Origin: Dehalococcoidia bacterium
GTDB taxonomy: Bacteria > Chloroflexota > Dehalococcoidia > GIF9 > AB-539-J10
Assembly (NCBI GenBank): GCA_030603265.1
Contig: JAUVYD010000124.1
Span: forward strand, 1-5,247
DNA length: 5,247 bases
Reading direction: 5' to 3'
Made by a program: the position numbers and the translations under genes. Below the pieces are notes generated by a model. It was not told the origin of the DNA. It saw only the letters and a program-made list of their open reading frames with translations, and did no database searches. Shown piece after piece: positions 1 through 5,198 of this stretch; the first letter of the stretch is position 1, and each line of letters begins with the position of its first letter.

Positions 1-326
1 ATGAAGAAGACCAGAGGAAAGAACAAGACGAAGTTGAGCACTACATCGAGAATCAACCTCGTTCTTTGTCGGAAGCGGGCAGAGATGATGTCAACTCTCA
101 CATTCTCATCTTTCTGGAGAACCCAGGCCAGCCCCAACAGGTACATGGCGCCTCCGAGCATGTAGCTGACGTCGAAAGACCAGATGGTCGGCGCGTTCAG
201 CGCGTAACGCATGAAGACGTTGTAGGCGATGCACGCGATAAGCATGATCAGTAGCCAGCTCGCGAACTTGCCGGTCCAGGTGCTGACCCTCTCGATCCAG
301 GTGAACACGGAATTCAGTTTGTTCAT
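1..326 (-). CDS. dctQ: TRAP transporter small permease subunit, DctQ type (partial, C-terminus beyond window edge)
   Basis: This is the small membrane subunit of a tripartite ATP-independent periplasmic transporter, which works with the large permease and the binding protein encoded upstream. 108 codons are visible and open to the window edge. A first hydrophobic helix lies at about residues 21-38, followed by the family-typical FMRYALNAPTIW. A second helix at about 53-70 (VSYMLGGAMYLLGLAWVL) leads into the characteristic DENVRVDI (73-80), and a third begins near 92. Family members are usually 150-190 aa with four helices, so roughly the last third is missing. Two ATGs are in frame, at 338 and 326. 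I chose 326 because GGAG (333-336) sits 6 nt upstream, whereas the ATG at 338 overlaps that site and has none of its own. The gene is 90 nt downstream of the binding-protein gene on the same strand, so it is probably co-transcribed. The family call is firm; the substrate is unknown. Confidence 0.9.
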   Translation of the reverse strand, partial: MNKLNSVFTWIERVSTWTGKFASWLLIMLIACIAYNVFMRYALNAPTIWSFDVSYMLGGAMYLLGLAWVLQKDENVRVDIISARFRQRTRLILDVVLNFVLFFPLVFF

Positions 327-340
327 GGCGAACTCCATCC

Positions 341-387
341 GTTGCACACACAGACGCCCTCGCCACGAGGGCGCCTGCGCGTGCAAC
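341..387 (-). other. Nested double stem-loop between the binding-protein and permease genes
   Basis: Two perfect inverted repeats share one centre at position 364. The outer arms are GTTGCAC (341-347) and GTGCAAC (381-387). The inner arms are CGCCCTCG (355-362) and CGAGGGCG (366-373), with a CCA loop. The 7-nt stretches between inner and outer arms form a symmetric internal loop. No T-rich run follows on the minus strand, and the dctQ ribosome site (333-336) lies just beyond, so this is not a canonical terminator. Stem-loops after a binding-protein gene commonly stabilise its mRNA or partly attenuate downstream genes, giving excess binding protein over permease. That role here is an inference. 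Confidence 0.75.
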
Positions 388-416
388 CGTCAACTCTACG
401 GTCCCAGTTCAGACTG

Positions 417-1568
417 TTATTCGTACAGCCATCTGTACTCGGGTTGTACTTTGTATTCCACAATGCGGTAGGCGTCGAGGAACTCCTGCTGGGCGTCGTA
501 TACCTCCTTGTAGAACGGGTCAGCAGCGCAATTCTCTTCGTGCACTACCTGCACGAGTTCGTATATCGCCGCCTGTACATCCTCGGGAAGGTGTGCGATC
601 TCGACGCCCTCCGCCTCGAACTTGAGCATCGCTGCCGCATCCTCCATGTGAATCCAGGAGTGGTCAATCATGCTCATGCGTGAGGCTGCTTCAATTATCG
701 GTTTCAGGTCGTCAGGCACGTCGTTCCAAGTGTCCTCTCGGACCATCAGGCGGCACATGGCATTGGTTGACTGCATTCCTGGCTCGTGCATAACGGCATC
801 AAGGTCCTGGAACCCTGCAGCATAGTCCATGGATGGGGTGCAGTACTCAAAACCATCTATAACTCCGCGCTCAAAGGCCTGGTAGAGCTCCCCACCCGGC
901 AAGTTGACTACGGAAGCACCAAGCTTCTGCGCGACGTCACCGTAGAGTCCCATACAGCGGTACTTCATACCATCGAAGTCTGAGAGGCTCGTGATAGGTT
1001 CTTTGAACCAGCCGAACGACTCGGCCCCTGCCAGGTGAAGCATGCCGCCAACCACCATGACATCGGTATCGGCTTTCTGCATGCACGCATTGATCAGCTC
1101 GCGCTCTCCGCCGATTTCAAGCCAGGCGTAGAGCTCAGTGGGATTGGGGCCACATGGCAGAGCTCCGAAGAGACCGGCCACCTTGCCGAAGCGCCCCAGG
1201 TTGAAGTTGAAGCAGGTGCCTGCCCAGTCGATGGCGCCTGATTCCAGGGCCTCGAATTCCTTGGTCATTGGACACAACTCACCACCGGTATGGAGTGTCA
1301 CGTTGATCCGACCGGCGGACATCTCCTCTACTCTGGCGCAGAACATCTTTACCTGTTCAAGGTAGCTGCCGCCAGGCGGCCAGGCTTGGAAATCCATTTC
1401 GTAGACTTCTGCCGCTGGTGTCGCTGGAGCTGCCTCTTCTTCCTCTTCCTCAGGAGCCTGCGCCTCCTCTTCGGCTTCAGGCGCTGCTGCCTCAGGAGCG
1501 CAGCCGGCAAGAACCAGACCTGCAACAAGCACTACTGACAGAACCAGGACAACTAACTTGCTCTTCAT
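417..1568 (-). CDS. dctP: TRAP transporter solute-binding lipoprotein, DctP family (TakP-like)
   Basis: This is the extracytoplasmic solute receptor of a TRAP transporter, 383 aa. Residues 1-22 form a lipoprotein signal peptide: KSK, a hydrophobic stretch, then lipobox LAGC with Cys23 as lipidation site. Residues 24-54 form an Ala/Pro/Glu-rich acidic tether containing six consecutive Glu. The binding domain starts near 55. DctP hallmarks follow: FDGMKYRCMG (198-207), where Arg204 aligns with the family arginine that contacts the substrate carboxylate, and LPGGELYQAFERGVIDGFEY (223-242), matching the family pattern of ALE/QxGxxDGxE. The PGGE...AFERGVIDGFEY...D arrangement most resembles TakP-like receptors for 2-oxo acids or related monocarboxylates, so that is the best substrate guess. 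Length fits the family once the tether is counted. It is the first gene of the operon, followed by dctQ. The start is supported by GGAGG-type sites upstream. The family is certain; the ligand is inferred. Confidence 0.95.
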   Translation of the reverse strand: MKSKLVVLVLSVVLVAGLVLAGCAPEAAAPEAEEEAQAPEEEEEEAAPATPAAEVYEMDFQAWPPGGSYLEQVKMFCARVEEMSAGRINVTLHTGGELCPMTKEFEALESGAIDWAGTCFNFNLGRFGKVAGLFGALPCGPNPTELYAWLEIGGERELINACMQKADTDVMVVGGMLHLAGAESFGWFKEPITSLSDFDGMKYRCMGLYGDVAQKLGASVVNLPGGELYQAFERGVIDGFEYCTPSMDYAAGFQDLDAVMHEPGMQSTNAMCRLMVREDTWNDVPDDLKPIIEAASRMSMIDHSWIHMEDAAAMLKFEAEGVEIAHLPEDVQAAIYELVQVVHEENCAADPFYKEVYDAQQEFLDAYRIVEYKVQPEYRWLYE

Positions 1569-1572
1569 CTAT

Positions 1573-1586
1573 CCTCTATCCTCCTT
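1573..1586 (-). promoter_or_regulatory. Tandem ribosome-binding sites of the binding-protein gene
   Basis: On the minus strand AAGGAGG (1580-1586) lies 11 nt from the ATG at 1568, and a second GAGG (1573-1576) lies 4 nt from it. Neither spacing is optimal. The first has the stronger anti-SD match. Together they fix the ATG at 1568, which gives a proper lipoprotein signal peptide. Confidence 0.6.
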
Positions 1587-1601
1587 CGTGCATTCCTTCT
1601 G

Positions 1602-1680
1602 CTCAGTCTTTCCTGAGTGCCTCTAGTTCATGTAGCATCCCTCCTCTGGTCCGCAGTTATGGTGCCGACAACGACGGCAC
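1602..1680 (-). other. Leader region of the TRAP operon with two small dyads
   Basis: The region between the MITE-like element and the binding-protein start holds two short inverted repeats. CTCAG (1602-1606) pairs with CTGAG (1613-1617) over a 6-nt loop. GTGCCG (1662-1667) pairs with CGGCAC (1675-1680) over a 7-nt loop. The latter could be a regulator site or a leader hairpin. I found no convincing -35/-10 pair here on the minus strand, so the operon promoter remains unlocated. The functional reading is weak. Confidence 0.3.
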
Positions 1681-1714
1681 AGTACACGGAACGGGGAGCC
1701 TGACTGAAAGAAAG

Positions 1715-1823
1715 CTAGGAGCGTGTCGGAGTAATCCCAAATAGGCCAACTCCTGAAGCTAGATTCCTCCGGTCTCTTCCACATGTTGAAGCTAGACCTG
1801 ATATTATCCCGACAGGCTCCTAG
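1715..1823. mobile_element. MITE-like element: 101 bp with terminal inverted repeats, flanked by CTAG
   Basis: GCTAGGAGCGTGTCGG at 1714-1729 is matched on the opposite strand at 1809-1824 with one mismatch (15/16). After two further mismatches the repeat continues as TAAT (1732-1735 against 1803-1806). Read as a transposon end, each terminus is GAGC(G/C)TGTCGG(A/G)(G/A)TAAT, 17 bp with 14 matching, enclosing 1719-1819. CTAG flanks both sides (1715-1718, 1820-1823) and would be a 4-bp target duplication. The interior has no coding capacity but carries a direct repeat TGAAGCTAGA (1754-1763, 1787-1796). Size, terminal repeats and target duplication fit a non-autonomous miniature element. TIRs of this GAGC.TGTCGG style resemble those of some IS1182/IS5-like elements from memory; the family is not established. 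Because CTAG is itself palindromic, it could instead be part of the repeat. Confidence 0.6.
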
Positions 1824-1824
1824 C

Positions 1825-2095
1825 GTCGGCTCGCGTGTGTGAAGAGTCTCATTACACTCCACAGATCCCCGTGGCACCTATGTGGCTTGCCCGTAGCTAC
1901 TGCCCTCCTAATGAAGCCGCCGACGGCCACTGGGACTCGAACACCCAGACAAAATAGGCACAACACCGCACTACATCGCCATTCACGTGCAGAACGACGT
2001 CCGCGTTGCAGGTTCCACATGACGTCCCATCTACCTGAGAGCGTAGTGGTGTGCGAATGCAGGTTCAAGATGCAATAGACGCGTTCTGAAGGGAT
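1825..2095. other. Intergenic stretch with no recognisable gene
   Basis: About 270 bp between the MITE-like element and the terminator. Open frames exist on both strands (for example 1839-2078 plus and 1820-2338 minus), but their products are Arg/His/Cys/Pro-rich, have no family features and lack ribosome sites. A direct repeat TGCAGGTTC occurs at 2007-2015 and 2058-2066. I see no RNA gene or promoter that I would defend. It may contain the distal upstream region of the TRAP operon or decayed sequence. Confidence 0.5.
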
Positions 2096-2127
2096 GAAAG
2101 GAGGGGGCCGCATGGCCCCCTCCTTTC
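2096..2127 (-). terminator. Strong hairpin terminator after the kinase gene
   Basis: Arms 2096-2109 and 2114-2127 form a perfect 14-bp stem rich in G-C at the top with an A/T-containing base, closed by a 4-nt loop. It lies 65 bp past the kinase stop codon. The 3' side reads CCTCCTTTC followed by a pyrimidine-rich but not uridine-rich tail, so the U-tract is weak. The stem has A residues at one foot and T at the other on both strands, so it could work in either direction. It most likely ends the regulator-kinase transcript and insulates the TRAP operon from it. Confidence 0.75.
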
Positions 2128-2163
2128 GAATTGCATGGCAGTGCTCGGTGACAAGAAGGCCAG

Positions 2164-2182
2164 CGGCAGGCGCAATCTGCCG
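2164..2182 (-). other. Small hairpin directly after the kinase stop codon
   Basis: CGGCAG (2164-2169) pairs with CTGCCG (2177-2182) over a 7-nt loop, ending 10 nt beyond the kinase stop on the minus strand and upstream of the larger terminator. It may contribute to 3'-end protection or termination. The stem is short, so it could be chance. Confidence 0.35.
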
Positions 2183-2192
2183 TAGGTAGAAC

Positions 2193-3314
2193 CTAGGTAG
2201 CGGCGATGGAGGCATCGCTGGCCTGCAACGGTATGCTGGCAACGATTGTGGTCCCGCCCTTGGCCCTTGATAAGACAGTGAGAGTGCCGCCCATTGATTC
2301 GGTTCGCTCGCGAATTCCGAGCAAACCGAGATGTCCACGCTCGGCCGCTTGGCGCATCACGCGGCTCGATGAGAATCCTACGCCGTTATCTGCGACCTTG
2401 ATGTCTAGGCGTGTCGGAGTGAATTCAAGGGATACGGTTGCCTCTGTGGCGTGTGAGTGCTGACTGATATTGTTGAGGGCCTCCTGCACGATGCGAAACG
2501 CCTTCGTTTCCATGAGGGGGCTGAGCCTGGTCGGCTGTTCCTTGGTCAACAGACTCACGTGTATACCAGTCTGCTGCAACCGCTGTGCGAGCCAGTCAAC
2601 CGCCGAAACCAGTCCAAGACTGTCCAGGATGCTTGGCCTCAGGTCGTAGCTAAGCCTGCGCAGATCCTCGGCAAGTCGGAGGCTTTCCTCGCGAATCTCC
2701 GCAGCTCCCTCGGCGATCACAGCCTTCCTCTCTGAATCCGGCCGCTTGAGGTTCTCCGCGAGAAAGGCGATGGCCATCAGCCGCTGCAGTACGTCATCAT
2801 GCAGTCCCTGCGCGATGCGATGTCGCTCGGTCTCCTGCGCTCTGAAAACATGATCAATGTGAAGACGTCTCTCCCTCTCCTTTTCCGCCGCAAGTTGTGC
2901 GTGCCGGACTCGCCAGCGCAATTCCAGCAGGACTGTTAGGGCAACCAGGAACGGCGCGACGAAGAACACGGAGTTGTAAAGTTCGGCGTTGGCACCGATA
3001 GAGTAATAGAGGATACGAGGCAGGGCAGCACCAAAGCTCAGAATCCAGGAAGCTATGGCTCCGACGAGCCGGAGCGTGATGGTCGCGTATAGAAATGGTA
3101 GTAGGTAGATGCTTCCGTGAAAGTCATATTTGACCTCGAAGAAGAACAACTTCACGGGCGTGTCATAGAACTCGACGAAGACGTAGTACATCACGCTGAT
3201 GGCCACGATGAGGCCAACAGTGATCCACCAGTGAGGGCTGGATTGAAGCTCAAGCAGCGCACCCCGGGGGAAGGCCCTCCCGAGCAGCTGTCGCGCGCGG
3301 GTCTCAGCTATCAC
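2193..3314 (-). CDS. Membrane sensor histidine kinase, NarL-type (HisKA_3 + HATPase_c)
   Basis: This is a sensor kinase of 373 aa that autophosphorylates on His and passes the phosphate to the regulator encoded just upstream. Hydrophobic segments lie at about 30-48, 69-94 and 115-132. No extracellular domain of any size is present, so the cue is probably sensed in the membrane or through a cytoplasmic partner. A charged linker (about 133-165) leads to the dimerisation motif ETERHRIAQGLHDDVLQ (161-177), with His172 as phosphoacceptor, as in HisKA_3 kinases. The ATPase domain has an N-box with EALNN (278-282), a G1 box DNGVGF (309-314) and a G2 GLLGIRER (330-337), all intact. The start is GTG, lying inside the end of the regulator gene (11-nt overlap) with no clear ribosome site, so translation is probably coupled. 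No other good in-frame start precedes the first helix. The stop is TAG. The ligand is unknown. Confidence 0.93.
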   Translation of the reverse strand: MIAETRARQLLGRAFPRGALLELQSSPHWWITVGLIVAISVMYYVFVEFYDTPVKLFFFEVKYDFHGSIYLLPFLYATITLRLVGAIASWILSFGAALPRILYYSIGANAELYNSVFFVAPFLVALTVLLELRWRVRHAQLAAEKERERRLHIDHVFRAQETERHRIAQGLHDDVLQRLMAIAFLAENLKRPDSERKAVIAEGAAEIREESLRLAEDLRRLSYDLRPSILDSLGLVSAVDWLAQRLQQTGIHVSLLTKEQPTRLSPLMETKAFRIVQEALNNISQHSHATEATVSLEFTPTRLDIKVADNGVGFSSSRVMRQAAERGHLGLLGIRERTESMGGTLTVLSRAKGGTTIVASIPLQASDASIAAT

Positions 3315-3999
3315 TCAGGTCTACGATTCCCAGCCGCAACGCAGTCGTCACGGCTGCGGTTCTGCTATCAACATTGAGCTTCGAGTAGATGCCCTCGACG
3401 TGGCCTTTGATGGTGGCAGTGCTCAACGAGAGCTGAGTCGCTATCTCACGGTTGCTGAGTCCGTGAGTCAGGAATCCGAGGATCTCCAGCTCACGCTTGG
3501 TCAAGCCATGGCCGCCATCCAAGGGAGGTACTCCACGGTTGATTGCGGACGACAAGACGAAGTGGCGTAGCGCGTTTTGGCTGACAAACATCCGTCCTGC
3601 CGCCACTTCGCGAAGCGCCTGCACTATCTCTCCCCTGGGCACGTCTTTGGACAGATAGGCGTCAGCTCCCGCTCTCAGCGCGGCAGCCACGTGCTCCGCA
3701 TCATCGTACACCGAGAGGATGACTACAGCAGTTTCAGGATGGGATGCTTTGATCTGACGGGCGGTTTCGATTCCGTTGACCTTGGGAAGGGCTATGTCCA
3801 AGATGATTACCTGGGGAGAGTGGCGCGCTGCAAGAGCGATTGCCTCTTCGCCATTGCCAGCCTCGGCCACAATCTCGAACTCCCGGCATTCGCTAAGGAG
3901 ACGGCTGACCGCCTCACGAAACAGGGGGTGGTCGTCGACTATCATCACGGAGATGCGCGGGCGTCCAGTCTTGGTGAGGTCTACTGCCTCGGTTTCCAT
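3304..3999 (-). CDS. Response regulator, NarL/FixJ family (REC + LuxR-type HTH)
   Basis: This is a cytoplasmic transcription factor of 231 aa activated by phosphorylation, presumably by the adjacent kinase. The receiver domain (about 16-135) has the acidic pair D22-D23 in VMIVDDHPLFREAV, the phosphoacceptor D68 in VIILDIALPKVNG, the switch Ser96 (VILSVYDD) and Lys118 (AYLSKDV). The C-terminal LuxR-type helix-turn-helix (about 166-225) starts at LTKRELEIL and contains LSNREIATQLSLSTATIKGH. All key residues are intact. An upstream in-frame ATG at 4167 would add 56 Arg-rich residues unlike any receiver domain, and it lies upstream of the promoter found at 4053-4081, so I place the start at 3999. 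GGAGG is present but only 2 nt from this ATG, which is unusually close. The gene is first in a two-gene operon and divergent from the methyltransferase-like gene, a common layout for a direct target. Confidence 0.93.
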   Translation of the reverse strand: METEAVDLTKTGRPRISVMIVDDHPLFREAVSRLLSECREFEIVAEAGNGEEAIALAARHSPQVIILDIALPKVNGIETARQIKASHPETAVVILSVYDDAEHVAAALRAGADAYLSKDVPRGEIVQALREVAAGRMFVSQNALRHFVLSSAINRGVPPLDGGHGLTKRELEILGFLTHGLSNREIATQLSLSTATIKGHVEGIYSKLNVDSRTAAVTTALRLGIVDLSDS

Positions 4000-4022
4000 A
4001 TCCTCCGCCGGGTCGCCGCTGT

Positions 4023-4041
4023 AGGTGGCACGCCCCCACCT
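4023..4041 (-). other. Hairpin in the 5' leader of the regulator-kinase mRNA
   Basis: AGGTGG (4023-4028) pairs with CCACCT (4036-4041) over a 7-nt loop. It lies in the predicted leader between the start site near 4046 and the ATG at 3999. It could modulate translation, or be chance in GC-rich sequence. Confidence 0.3.
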
Positions 4042-4052
4042 CAGTCTGCGGC

Positions 4053-4081
4053 ATTGTATACGACGGCCGGTGAGTTGGCAA
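4053..4081 (-). promoter_or_regulatory. Sigma-70-type promoter of the regulator-kinase operon
   Basis: On the minus strand the -35 is TTGCCA (4076-4081; 5/6 to consensus), the spacer exactly 17 nt, and the -10 TACAAT (4053-4058; 5/6). This predicts transcription starting near 4046 and a leader of about 47 nt to the ATG at 3999. The position rules out the long form of the regulator. Confidence 0.75.
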
Positions 4082-4116
4082 TGGAACGCCGCTCGCCCCC
4101 CCCAACCGCTTATCTG

Positions 4117-4126
4117 GGGCGCGCCC
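4117..4126. promoter_or_regulatory. 10-bp palindrome, candidate operator upstream of the methyltransferase-like gene
   Basis: GGGCGCGCCC is a perfect palindrome abutting the poor -35 region of the plus-strand promoter. It is centred about 41 bp before the predicted start site near 4162. That is the classic location for an activator contacting the sigma-70 subunit. Binding by the neighbouring regulator is an inference from position only, and GC-rich palindromes of this size can occur by chance. Confidence 0.4.
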
Positions 4127-4155
4127 TGTTGTGCATCGGAGTGATTGTCTATAAT
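4127..4155 (+). promoter_or_regulatory. Promoter of the methyltransferase-like gene with perfect -10 and weak -35
   Basis: TATAAT at 4150-4155 matches the -10 consensus exactly. At 17 nt spacing the -35 is TGTTGT (4127-4132), which is poor; TTGTGC (4129-4134) matches better but at 15 nt spacing. There is no TGn extension. Predicted start near 4162, leader about 29 nt. A perfect -10 with a bad -35 suggests dependence on an activator. Confidence 0.6.
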
Positions 4156-4175
4156 GGCTCTGACCATTCACAAAG

Positions 4176-4182
4176 AGGAGGT
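4176..4182 (+). promoter_or_regulatory. Ribosome-binding site of the methyltransferase-like gene
   Basis: AGGAGGT lies 8 nt before the ATG at 4191, a near-ideal match and spacing. This decides against the in-frame TTG at 4185, which is only 2 nt from the site. Confidence 0.85.
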
Positions 4183-4190
4183 CATTGCGC

Positions 4191-5198
4191 ATGACACCGA
4201 CCGCCAGAGAACGCTTCCTGGGAATCTGTCACTTCGAGCGTCCGGGTGACCTGATGCTGGTGACGCCCTACTTTCACGACTTCTGGACAGAGACTCTTGA
4301 CGAGTGGGTCAAGCAGGGCGCGCCGGAGGAGATGAAGCAGAGCAGGTTCCGCGGCGAGTATTTTCAGCTCGACCACATACGGATGCTTCGTGAGATAAAC
4401 CTCGGCATGTTCATGGACAAGACCATCGATGTCGGAGGCGTCCCGTACGTTTATGGCATACCACCTGTGGTGCCGCAATATGAGACGACCATCGTGGAGG
4501 AGGATGCGGAAAGCGTCGTGCTCGTCAACGCGGGCGGGCAGAAGATACGCACTTCAAAGCAGCACCCTGAGAAGATGCCCATGTACCTGGATTTCCCTGT
4601 GAAAGATAGAGCCAGCTGGGAGCAGTACAAGAAGCGATTGAACCCTGCCACGCCTGAGCGCTGGCCGGCCGACTGGGAGGGCTACGTCAAGCGCATGAAC
4701 TCCAAGGACGAGCCCGTGATGCTGAACGTCGGGGGCCTCTTCGGCTACATCCGTGAGTGGATGGGTGTCGAGAGTCTCCTCTACCTGTTCTACGATGACC
4801 CCAACCTGGTCGAGGACATGATGGAGCATCTCACGCACCTCCAGGTAGAGGTAGTGAGGCGGGTCCTGGCTGACATAAAGGTTGACTTTGCCATGTACTG
4901 GGAGGATATGTGTTTCAAGACGGGGCCGTTGATATCCCCGAAGATGTTCAAGCGCTTCATGGTGCCTCGCTACAAGAAGGTGACAGAGATGCTCCGCGAT
5001 GCGGGCGTGGATGCCATATTCGTTGATAGCGACGGCAACCTGAGCCATCTCATCCCGCTCTGGCTGGAAGCAGGCATCAATGGTTTCTGGCCCCTCGAGT
5101 GCGCGGCCGGGAACGACGCCGTCTCGCTGCGGAAGCAGTACGGCAAGGACATACTGCTGGCCGGCAACATAGTCAAGAGGGCTTTCATGAATGGGTAG
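4191..5198 (+). CDS. Uroporphyrinogen decarboxylase superfamily protein (methyltransferase-like), apparently truncated by an in-frame TAG
   Basis: 335 residues of a cytoplasmic TIM-barrel protein of the URO-D/MtaA superfamily, whose members decarboxylate uroporphyrinogen or transfer methyl groups from methyl-corrinoids. Matching landmarks are an N-terminal RERFLGICHFERPGD (7-20), MYWEDMCFKTGPLISPKMFK (235-254), FMVPRYKKV (256-264), then IFVDSDGNLSHLIPLWLEAG (276-295) and PLECAAGNDAVSLRKQYG (301-318). At the position where methylcobamide:CoM methyltransferases carry the zinc motif HxCGN, this protein has DSDGN (279-283), as in a large uncharacterised subfamily, so a CoM methyltransferase role is unlikely. 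It is not a heme-pathway HemE: the usual N-terminal substrate motif is absent. The frame stops at TAG (5196-5198) where the family normally runs on for about 40-60 residues. The frame stays open with family-like residues to the window end. This is a nonsense mutation, sequencing error or readthrough case. Reaction unknown. Confidence 0.85.
   Translation: MTPTARERFLGICHFERPGDLMLVTPYFHDFWTETLDEWVKQGAPEEMKQSRFRGEYFQLDHIRMLREINLGMFMDKTIDVGGVPYVYGIPPVVPQYETTIVEEDAESVVLVNAGGQKIRTSKQHPEKMPMYLDFPVKDRASWEQYKKRLNPATPERWPADWEGYVKRMNSKDEPVMLNVGGLFGYIREWMGVESLLYLFYDDPNLVEDMMEHLTHLQVEVVRRVLADIKVDFAMYWEDMCFKTGPLISPKMFKRFMVPRYKKVTEMLRDAGVDAIFVDSDGNLSHLIPLWLEAGINGFWPLECAAGNDAVSLRKQYGKDILLAGNIVKRAFMNG

Noticed and set aside
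1623..1877. 84-codon minus-strand open frame across the MITE-like element
   Set aside because: The frame reads straight through both inverted-repeat ends, has no family resemblance, and its stop is unrelated to any feature.
1929..1946. tRNA-like T-arm (GTTCGAGTCCCA on the minus strand)
   Set aside because: The 5-bp stem does not pair around a 7-nt loop, and there is no anticodon arm or acceptor stem at the right distance.
1839..2078. 79-codon plus-strand open frame in the intergenic region
   Set aside because: It has no ribosome site, a His/Arg/Thr/Pro-rich random-looking product, and no recognisable motif.
1820..2338. 172-codon minus-strand open frame overlapping the kinase 3' end
   Set aside because: It runs out of frame through the conserved kinase ATPase domain, the terminator and part of the MITE-like element. 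The product has no family features.
2405..2420. Second copy of the MITE end (GCGTGTCGGAGT after CTAG) inside the kinase gene
   Set aside because: The 12-bp identity lies in codons for the ATPase-domain strand ending TRLDIKV, is missing two bases after CTAG relative to the MITE end, and has no partner repeat. Treated as coincidence.
4000..4167. N-terminal extension of the response regulator from an ATG at 4167
   Set aside because: The 56 extra residues are Arg-rich and unrelated to receiver domains. The extension has no ribosome site and starts upstream of the good promoter at 4053-4081. Its sequence overlaps the divergent promoter.
4185..4190. TTG start two codons before the ATG of the URO-D-type gene
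   Set aside because: It is only 2 nt from the AGGAGGT ribosome site, whereas the ATG at 4191 has ideal 8-nt spacing.
5196..5198. TAG as a pyrrolysine codon
   Set aside because: Known pyrrolysine proteins are the methylamine methyltransferases, not URO-D-type proteins. The position is not catalytic in the family, and TAG is used as an ordinary stop by the kinase gene in this window. Kept only as a remote alternative.
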